NCBI GenBank assembly: GCA_905221605.1
Contig: CAJNDS010000213.1
Span: 198,212-220,711, forward strand
Source of the DNA: Symbiodinium natans
Taxonomy: Eukaryota; Sar; Dinophyceae; Suessiales; Symbiodiniaceae
Reading direction: 5' to 3'
DNA length: 22,500 bases
Under the pieces are notes generated by a model. It was not told the origin of the DNA. It searched no databases and saw nothing but the letters and a program-made list of their open reading frames with translations. Made by a program: the position numbers and the translations under genes. This document shows positions 17,701 through 22,500 of this stretch, piece by piece (the stretch's first letter is position 1; each line of letters begins with the position of its first letter).

Positions 17701-18431
17701 GGGGTTTAGATGAAGCAGCACAGAGCGCGCTCAGACTCGCCTACGAGCGCTGGTCTCGGAAACTTACAGGAGCAAGCAAGTGGCGCAATGCTGCTGTGTG
17801 CTTCAGCGAGCTTGGGTGGACTTTTGGTACTCAAGCTCGTGTAGTTTTAGAAGTCGCTCTGGTGAGGGCCACGCTGTGGCAACAGGGTGACGAAACACTT
17901 GCCGGCCTGACTTTCACCCGCGGACTCACGTCAAAGGCAGCAAACTGGCCTGTCAGATCCTTGGCGCTGCTTCGTGAGCATCACATCTTGGACTGGCCTG
18001 AGTGGGTATTGTCAGGTAAGGCTGGTGGATCCTACAAAAGTTTCGTTAAAGGTGAGCTCAGAGGTCCATGTAGCCATCTGCAGGAAGCACTGTCCAATTA
18101 TGCTCCCTGGGAGACATTGCTGGGGCAGCGTGCCTTGATTATGATTAGGTGTGGCTACGTGGCACTTGGGCATGTGAGCCAGAGGCAAACCGCTGCTCGC
18201 ATTCAGGCGTGCGTTCTTTGCGGCAGGCGCTACTCGAACGTCACCGCTCATGTCGTATGCTCTTGCGAACGCTTGGCAGAATTGAGGGAGGTCTGTCTAC
18301 GCATTGGCGCTGACTTTTCCTCTCTGGAAATTCTGGCCATTCCCCCATCTCATCCGGCATACTCGGAAGTAGTGAGGCTTGCCATTGAGATTCTGCGAAG
18401 TGCGCAGAACTTCTGGAAGACAGTTTCGTGA
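14691..18431 (+). CDS. retrotransposon ORF2: endonuclease and reverse transcriptase
   Basis: Open for 1,246 codons. The frame is open from 14673; 14691 is TTG and the first in-frame ATG is 14865, so the start is uncertain. Residues 90-345 resemble an apurinic-type endonuclease: N95, GDAN (226-229), D303 in SRTLDLVM, and SDH (338-340). The expected catalytic Glu in the Q-E-T position is Gly120 (LPGSR). Residues 628-947 are the reverse transcriptase: QTGYR (672-676), motif A FADFVHAF with D706, motif B GVPEGSKYGP (761-770), motif C HADD (863-866) in place of the usual YADD, SLHLGPSKT (894-902) and WLGLKW (942-947). A C-x2-C-x9-H-x2-C knuckle (1174, 1177, 1187, 1190) ends the protein, as in many LINEs. 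By family, it would nick target DNA and reverse-transcribe the element RNA in place. Confidence 0.9.
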   Translation: MCSRRGRLFKGTAGNYETVFLQGLAGGRFPAAVDGVIETCRSCLKQSLRFVADCTSALMGNVPTPDDSPEPLRIGLGSPSTTGCLDASGSSVKMNVLCGSPTSIQAAFAATGLHAIGLPGSRLPLSLKLPKDAGFTLCSAGQPNYNSVAAAVRNEFLSSFKRVADVGGDRRLWLSVAPHEGDSFLWLIFYLPPSNESLWYEELAGIDADLLHLQQQSALPFVILTGDANMQPSSLGKGPDPKPARDKALSAFMHKWSFDLCNTGQSDDPPVPVALPRRKKTIWAASSDTHHCNGGPGTSRTLDLVMASSECPVIVTVHNGVHCKNNCTWDDCCEFTGSDHFLVEALIDGPCMRAAVPAQIALPSHWHEPALWEHGLGCAKGALASLSETVHLLVLADLSQLAKKATLPAWLTWCIDVLVLLLSIIESSVRDVWVVFARVDKRKRPRAAALPAAQQESFSEDELERLLRLGQQNGIWPQSAISTCLRWLRPARPQPPERLNHDGRLLTRAASHEAWISQLFTQGKWPTSYNAEFHSEVCRRAQEYSRQARAHIGEGPWDAEIDFSEWYRAAANIQSSRAVTPFLSHRVLLACGTNEWCHAAWKLQQVCGPSCLAWRPALWRHRFLIVKHKKGPVCHESSFRFLGVAELHGLLQEEILMSRISPVIHSSFDFVQTGYRFDVLHHHLTLSVLQDDYKCWRRAFFVIFADFVHAFPRAWRDLLLVEARHTAGIRDGAFALLASVMKCDFWRIALSGESVATVADGVPEGSKYGPPCFNFLPNTLVRRMREARCGLATSAWVPKAWASHTWSGFGSPDLRKAQSIADDIASGRQLPRVAELARNSDLEATCARALDLLDNDRIPVLLHADDPLILASSRGEALRTLGVIAAWAWDVKVSLHLGPSKTVVQQWRPGLQQSETVIHPLLFPQHAPLLPAPLEGVQVHKWLGLKWAVCGEWMSHVTPLLAQCSATVDMLCTLLTSQRIPLAFAVLICDQKVESVLRFGRWLWGLDEAAQSALRLAYERWSRKLTGASKWRNAAVCFSELGWTFGTQARVVLEVALVRATLWQQGDETLAGLTFTRGLTSKAANWPVRSLALLREHHILDWPEWVLSGKAGGSYKSFVKGELRGPCSHLQEALSNYAPWETLLGQRALIMIRCGYVALGHVSQRQTAARIQACVLCGRRYSNVTAHVVCSCERLAELREVCLRIGADFSSLEILAIPPSHPAYSEVVRLAIEILRSAQNFWKTVS

Positions 18432-18571
18432 GAAGCGCGCGCAGGTAGTGTTGGGGGGTGCTACGTCCAGACACTGCGGTGCTGGCATGCTGGCCTCACA
18501 CTTTGGGCTCCTGCAAGCTTACGCATCTGGCTTGAGCCCACAAGCCTGTCCTACCGGGACTTCGAACCAAC
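18432..18571 (+). other. 3' untranslated tail of the retrotransposon
   Basis: 140 bp between the ORF2 stop and the CCCTAAA array. It contains a 7-bp stem TGGGCTC (18504-18510) with GAGCCCA (18534-18540) around a 23-base loop, and ends ACCAACCAA. There is no poly-A tail or AATAAA signal. A 3' stem-loop could be the reverse-transcriptase entry site, as in other LINEs, but this is inference. Confidence 0.5.
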
Positions 18572-18640
18572 CAACCTAAACCCTAAACCCTAAACCCTAA
18601 ACCCTAAACCCTAAACCCTAAACCCTAAACCCTAAGCCCT
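18572..18640. repeat. CCCTAAA array (unit G, left arm)
   Basis: About nine nearly perfect C-strand heptamers directly abutting the retrotransposon's 3' end. A 108-bp spacer follows, containing the CCAGTGACTGG palindrome. Confidence 0.97.
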
Positions 18641-18748
18641 CTGCGAAGCTTCAGCCAGTGACTGGACAAATGCCGAGCTCCCTGCTTCGTTCCCGTCGGC
18701 GCCTCTCCTGAAAAGAAGCTGACTTGGTGAGGTTTTATGCCAGGGTGG

Positions 18749-18893
18749 TAGGGTTTGGGGTTTGGGGTTTGGGGTTTGGGGTTTGGGGTTTGGGGTTTGG
18801 GGTTTGGGGTTTGGGGTTTGGGGTTTGGGGTTTGGGGTTTGGGGTTTGGGGTTTGGGGTTTAGGGTTTAGGGTTTAGGGTTTAGGGTTAGGGG
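18749..18893. repeat. TTTGGGG then TTTAGGG array (unit G, right arm)
   Basis: About 15 consecutive TTTGGGG units next to the spacer, then about 4 TTTAGGG units. Same variant-then-canonical order as at 632-760. Strong G-quadruplex potential. Confidence 0.97.
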
Positions 18894-19200
18894 TGTGCGG
18901 GAAGTATGGCTAAGAGGGCTTGCAAGGCCCTTTGGACTGCATAGCCGCACAGAAGCAACGAGGGAACGAGCTTCAAATGGGCAGCAAAACTCCAGCCCCC
19001 AGATAAACCCTAAACCCCAAACCCCAAACCCTAAACCCTAACCCCTAAACCCCCAAACCCTCAACCCTCAACCCTAGAACATACATACCGAGAAGAACCC
19101 CGAATCCCATCAGAACCTGTGCGAAACTCTTACGAAGCCCCTAGACCCCCCAACCCGAAAGCTTGCTCGGAGATTCTTGGGTAATTAAAAGAGGGTCAGA
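18894..19200. other. unique stretch with degenerate CCCTAAA array
   Basis: 19003-19078 is a degenerate C-strand array with CCCCAAA, CCCTCAA and eight-base units. The rest is unique with no gene supported. Confidence 0.6.
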
Positions 19201-19950
19201 AGTAGCCTCAAGGCTACTGTGCCTTAAACCCTAAACCCGAAGCCCTAAACCCTAAACCCCAGTTCTCCCTATTGACAAGAGTAGGGGCCTAGAGCTCTAA
19301 ACCCAGAAGCAGACAACAGCCAAGCCTTTTCGGACCTGTCGCACACAATAGGATTTAGGGTTTATAGAGTTTAGGGTTTAGGGTTGAAGGTTTAGGTTTT
19401 GGGTAGCCATAACTGTTCAGTTGTCGTTTTCAGCGTTCGTCTTGTATGAGACGGAGATATGCACACCCCATGCCGGAAGCGTGCATGTTCAAGCAAACTT
19501 CCCAAGTTCTGAAAGGGTCGGGTAGCCGGAGCCATGTCCGTCTGGAGTCACCTTCTGCTTAGTGCTGCGGCCATCGGGGCACCAGTCGAGCATGCTCTTG
19601 TGGCCCAGACATCCCAGCACATGGGGCCTTCTCATCTCCAGTGGCAATTTTTTCCGGCAGCCCTTCGTCTTCACAGGGAAGGTCTTCTCCGTCCGGCCAG
19701 CCGACAGCGTTCCAGGTGAGCAATCTGCATATTGCGGTGCTGAGGGGGGAAATCCATGCACTGGTGACTGTGAGGGCCATTTCGGCAGATGGAACAGGTG
19801 TGGCCGGAAACATATTGCCGAGGTGCAGGTCACTCATGGACTTCAGGGGATGTCATGATACTGGGGTGACGACGGATAGAAACCTTTTTTGGGGGGATCT
19901 AACTTATGACCTTCTTTCTACTACCCATGAACTCCCTCAAATATACTTTA
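19201..19950 (+). repeat. diverged segmental duplication, copy 1 (with insertion)
   Basis: Shares ordered blocks with 20005-20385. These are a CCCTAAA array (19215-19262), AGTTCTCCC, GGCCTAGAGCTC, ACCCAGAA, a TTTAGGG array (19353-19400), TACTGG...GGTGACGA, and ATGAACTCCCTCAAAT. Copy 1 has about 400 extra bases between the G-strand array and the TACTGG block. Confidence 0.7.
19430..19855. other. insertion within duplicated segment, possible captured gene shard
   Basis: About 400 bp of GC-balanced sequence absent from copy 2. It is open on several frames (minus strand 19833-19489 for 114 codons; plus strand 19562-19858 for 98 codons), and I cannot choose between them. A consensus 5' splice donor CCAG|GTGAGC occurs near 19712, and an acceptor-like TTCGTCTTCACAG near 19676 on the + strand. 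It may be an exon-bearing host fragment, but no family is recognised. Confidence 0.35.
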
Positions 19951-20004
19951 AGCCCTAAACCCCTGAACCACGAAACCCCTAAACCAAGAAGCAAGTCCCA
20001 CTGT

Positions 20005-20385
20005 ACCTTAAACCCTAACCCTAAACCCTAAACCCAAAACCCAAGACCCTAAACCTCAGTTCTCCCGACTTGCAACCGCAGAGGCCTAGAGCTCCACACC
20101 CAGAATCCGGCGAAAACAGTTCGTGGGCCTTAAACCATGGCCGCAATAGGGTTTAGGGTTTAGGGTTTAGGGTTTAGGATTTAGGGTTTAGGGTTTAGGG
20201 TTTAAGGTTTAGGGTTTAGGGTTTAGGGTTTAGGGTATCGGGCTTCACCATGATTCTACACCCACCTAGGGATTTCGTGTGCAGCCATAGCGGGATCAGA
20301 GTACTGGTGGTGACGAATAAAACCCTGGCCATCCAACTTCGGACCCTCTTATAGCTACGCATGAACTCCCTCAAATCTACAAAAC
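20005..20385 (+). repeat. diverged segmental duplication, copy 2
   Basis: C-strand array (20008-20055), a 91-bp spacer homologous to 19263-19352, a G-strand array of about 13 units (20147-20236), then the TACTGG and ATGAACTCCCTCAAAT blocks. Confidence 0.7.
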
Positions 20386-20416
20386 CCCCTAAAATCTCTA
20401 AACTACCCCTAAGCGC

Positions 20417-20512
20417 CTAAACCACCTAAACCACCTAAACCACCTAAACCACCTAAACCACCTAAACCACCTAAACCACCTAAACCACCTAGACCACCTA
20501 AACCACCTAAAC
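20417..20512. repeat. 9-bp minisatellite CCACCTAAA
   Basis: About ten near-perfect units, evidently derived from the telomere-type repeat by a two-base expansion. Followed to 20640 by degenerate eight- and nine-base units (CCCCTAAAA type). Confidence 0.95.
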
Positions 20513-20654
20513 CCTTAAACCCCTAAACCCCTAAAACCCCTAAAACCCCTAAAACCCCGAAAGCCCCCAACCCCTAAAACCCCTCAAACCCCGAACACCC
20601 CTGAAAACCCTAAAACCACCTCAACCCCTGAGGGTAACCCCTAAACCACTAATC

Positions 20655-20776
20655 CCCTGGAGCCTAAACCCTAAACCCTAAGCCCCTAAACCCTCAACCC
20701 TAAGCCCCCAAACCCCTAAACCCTAAACCCTAAACCCTAAACCCTGAACCCTGAACCCTGAACCCTAAACCCTAGG
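20655..20776. repeat. CCCTAAA array (unit I, left arm)
   Basis: Degenerate then regular C-strand heptamers with three consecutive CCCTGAA units near 20745-20762. Confidence 0.93.
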
Positions 20777-20795
20777 CATGCACCCTAAGATGCAC

Positions 20796-20840
20796 AGCCC
20801 GCTCCCGGGATCGGTCGCGGGAGCGTCGCCGCGGTGGGCT
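20796..20840 (+). other. GC-rich nested hairpin in spacer
   Basis: GCTCCCG (20801-20807) pairs with CGGGAGC (20818-20824). An outer AGCCC (20796-20800) can pair with GGGCT (20836-20840) across an asymmetric bulge. Confidence 0.65.
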
Positions 20841-20850
20841 CCTGGAGGCT

Positions 20851-20988
20851 CAGGGTTTAGGGTTTAGGGTTTAGGGTTTAGGGTTTAGGGTTTAGGGTTT
20901 ACGATGTAGGGTTTAGGGTTTAGGGTTTTGGGTTTTGGGTTTTGGGTTTAGGGGTTAGGGGTTTAGGGCTTAGGGTTTAGGGATGCTT
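20851..20988. repeat. TTTAGGG/TTTTGGG array (unit I, right arm)
   Basis: G-strand heptamers, then a block of three TTTTGGG units (about 20925-20948), then mixed units. Confidence 0.95.
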
Positions 20989-21404
20989 AGCTCCCCTGTC
21001 AAGAATCCCCAAAAGCATGAATCAAGCAGGGTTCCATATCTAGCTCATATCTCAATGACTCGAGGGCCCTTACGCCCAAGAGACACAACCCACCAGCGTG
21101 GCTTCAACTTTTTTGTGGGTTGAAGGTCACGTCTTGGGTCCCGTGCATGCAAAGAGTGCAAGCACCCTTAAACCACTGGTTGGCCACGCGGCGATTTGAA
21201 CAGGATTCATAGAGACTCTGCTTGAGTAATTAGCTGGCAAAATAGGCAAAGACCCGGAGATGCAAGGGTTGAGGGTTTAGGGTTTAGGGTTTAGAGTAAC
21301 ATTCTGGGCGAAGCAAGGCGATCGTAGCCAGAAATGTGTGAAGCCTAAGAAGAGCTTTCAATGTCTCTCACGAATTACAAAGCCCTTAAGTACTTTGAGT
21401 AGCT
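20989..21404. other. unique stretch, short TTTAGGG remnant at 21268-21294
   Basis: No gene supported. Contains the strong nested hairpin described separately. Confidence 0.55.
21075..21138 (+). ncRNA. nested hairpin, possible structured RNA
   Basis: CCCAAGA (21075-21081) pairs with TCTTGGG (21132-21138), CGTG (21097-21100) with CACG (21128-21131), and CTTCAAC (21102-21108) with GTTGAAG (21119-21125). All are perfect and in nested order, with a 15-base bulge on the 5' side and a 10-base T-rich loop. Eighteen pairs over 64 bases is more than expected by chance. I recognise no RNA family, and it could equally be a foldback remnant. Confidence 0.35.
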
Positions 21405-21462
21405 CAACCCTAAACCGGCCTAAACCCTAAACCCTAAACCTGAAACACTTAAACCCTAAATG
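21403..21462. repeat. degenerate CCCTAAA array (unit J, left arm)
   Basis: Six to seven C-strand units with interruptions. Confidence 0.85.
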
Positions 21463-21591
21463 CCGACAGTCCTGCCACCGCCGCCTCCCCCAGGCTTCTG
21501 TTCGCCACGGGCTGGCGAGAGGCTTCGGGGCAGTTGTGTTAGGCTTTTGGGGGGCCATGGCTTGGGATGTACCCCCCTCTTCTAACGCAGT

Positions 21592-21623
21592 TTAGGGTCG
21601 GGTTTAGGGTTTAGGTTTAGGGT
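21592..21623. repeat. short TTTAGGG array (unit J, right arm)
   Basis: Three to four G-strand units ending directly against the family H hairpin. Confidence 0.9.
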
Positions 21624-21720
21624 AACAGTCCTTAATAGGGATTCTAGTACCCCCAACTAGAGTCCCTACTAGGGACTGTTGGTATAAGCGGGAACGTCCC
21701 GAGCCATGGGATATTTGGGG
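21624..21720 (-). mobile_element. small hairpin element, family H, copy 3 (best preserved)
   Basis: Two 25-bp arms (21624-21648 and 21656-21680) are inverted copies differing at three positions, all transitions, around a 7-base loop ACCCCCA. The flank GGTATAAGCGGGAACGTCCC, followed by GAGCCATGGG, matches, in reverse, the left flanks of copies 1 and 2. Non-coding. A MITE-like element is the simplest reading. Confidence 0.7.
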
Positions 21721-22116
21721 TTGATCTAAACATATGATGGGCCTTTGCTCCTATGTGGTAACCTTTCAACTACGCAAGGTGCCTGGTTGTTTCAAGGCCA
21801 TTGAATGTGCTAAATTCCTCGGCTTCCTAAGCTAAAGCCCAAGTGGCTGTGGCAAACCCCTCAAACTATTACTTTTCAAGAGAAGTTGACTTGTGTTTAC
21901 AGTTGATGAGTGGTCTTAGTGCCTCTTCGCAAAATACCTGAACGCTTCTGACAGAACAACGAATCCAGTGTAGCATGTTGTGGGAAGAAGCAAAATGCCG
22001 TAAATACCAGCGCTTGCTCTCAGCACCCCAAGCCTACTTGCGCTTTGGCCACGGTAATCACGCAGCCATCATAGGTGGAGCGGTTCATCTTCTTCACTGC
22101 CTGCAGGGTCGGAGCT
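21721..22116. other. unique stretch, possible truncated gene shard
   Basis: From an ATG at 21975 about 45 codons of ordinary composition (QAYLRFGHGNHAAIIGGAVH in the middle) run until the frame enters telomere-type repeat at about 22117. No family recognised. A fragment cut by an array insertion is possible, and so is chance. Confidence 0.3.
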
Positions 22117-22220
22117 ACCCTAAACCCTCAACCCTAACTCCCTATTCCCTAAACCCTAACTCCCTATTCCCTAAACCCTAAACCCTAAACCCTGGACCCT
22201 AAACCCTAAACCCTAAACTG
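22117..22220. repeat. CCCTAAA array with a duplicated variant unit
   Basis: C-strand heptamers interrupted by two copies of CCCTAACTCCCTATT, each followed by CCCTAAA, then regular units. Confidence 0.93.
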
Positions 22221-22263
22221 CGGGTCTGAGCCTCGCTGAGGGTCACTTCTTCGGGCGCGAGCA

Positions 22264-22290
22264 GGGGGGGTCAGGGGGGGGGGGGGGGGG
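22264..22290. repeat. poly-G runs (7 and 17 G)
   Basis: Two G runs separated by TCA, directly downstream of a C-strand array. Confidence 0.95.
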
Positions 22291-22500
22291 ATTGATTTTT
22301 TTGGGTGCTTCGAACCATCAAATACTACAGGCGAATAATTCCAGAAGCCGCAGGAAAGACTACTCAAACCAACCGAGCCCTTTCATGCACTGGGGCACTC
22401 CAGTTTTCCGGGCCTAATATGTTAATGTTGAGACTGGCGCGCACACACACACACACACCCACACATGGACAGTTTCCCTAAGTTAGGGTCCCATTTTGGG
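22291..22500. other. unique end of window with CA microsatellite
   Basis: A short (CA)n tract lies at 22440-22457. Nothing else recognised. Confidence 0.6.

Larger units (their letters stand above)
11834..18571 (+). mobile_element. LINE-type (non-LTR) retrotransposon inserted in telomere-type repeat
   Basis: The unit of about 6.7 kb has 129-bp tandem repeats at its 5' end, ORF1, a GT-rich tract, ORF2 with endonuclease and reverse transcriptase, and a 140-bp 3' tail. Its left edge follows CCCCCCTAAAC, and its right edge runs from CCAACCAA straight into CCTAAACCC heptamers, with no poly-A. CCCTAAA-type DNA on both sides in the same orientation is what an insertion into a telomere array would leave, as known in concept for the telomere-targeted TRAS and SART LINEs of insects. 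The boundaries are my inference from where telomere-type sequence stops and resumes. No target-site duplication can be proven inside a repeat. Confidence 0.75.

Noticed and set aside
1-22500. True chromosome end
   Set aside because: Arrays are interstitial, in both orientations and interrupted. Neither end of the window is a terminal array.

Overview
The window is repeat-dominated eukaryotic nuclear DNA. Its hallmark is the seven-base telomere-type repeat TTTAGGG/CCCTAAA, present in about 30 interstitial blocks on both strands, with variants TTTGGGG, TTTCGGG, TTTCAGG, TTTTGGG and nine-base derivatives. This repeat type is used by plants, many algae, chromerids and dinoflagellates. The density of interstitial telomere-type blocks, long GT and poly-G/C tracts, minisatellites and a single large non-LTR retrotransposon make a dinoflagellate (or related alga) subtelomere-like region my best guess. 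That is inference, because no host marker gene is present.

Layout. 1-3.8 kb: telomere-type arrays alternating with short unique segments, plus small foldback elements. 3.95-4.8 kb: pyrimidine-rich degenerate minisatellites. 4.99-5.98 kb: a 107-bp minisatellite of about ten copies. 6.2-11.8 kb: more arrays, foldbacks and poly-C/poly-G tracts. 11.83-18.57 kb: a 6.7-kb LINE-type (non-LTR) retrotransposon on the + strand. It has 129-bp tandem repeats at its 5' end, ORF1 (unknown protein), a 700-bp GT-rich tract, and ORF2 (apurinic-type endonuclease, reverse transcriptase, C-terminal CCHC knuckle). CCCTAAA-type sequence lies on both sides of it. 18.57-22.5 kb: more arrays, a diverged segmental duplication, a 9-bp minisatellite and a strong nested hairpin.

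The retrotransposon is the only protein-coding unit I can support. ORF2 is open for 1,246 codons, but it lacks a good start codon. Its N-terminus appears to lie in another frame from an ATG at 14600, and ORF1 shows a similar break at its 5' end, so this copy may be slightly decayed.

The most unusual large-scale pattern is that eleven times a CCCTAAA block is followed, after a short spacer of about 75-130 bp, by a TTTAGGG block. The reverse junctions (TTTAGGG to CCCTAAA) are mostly longer and far more variable. Each unit therefore reads like a tiny telomere-capped module, or equivalently a giant foldback with telomeric arms.
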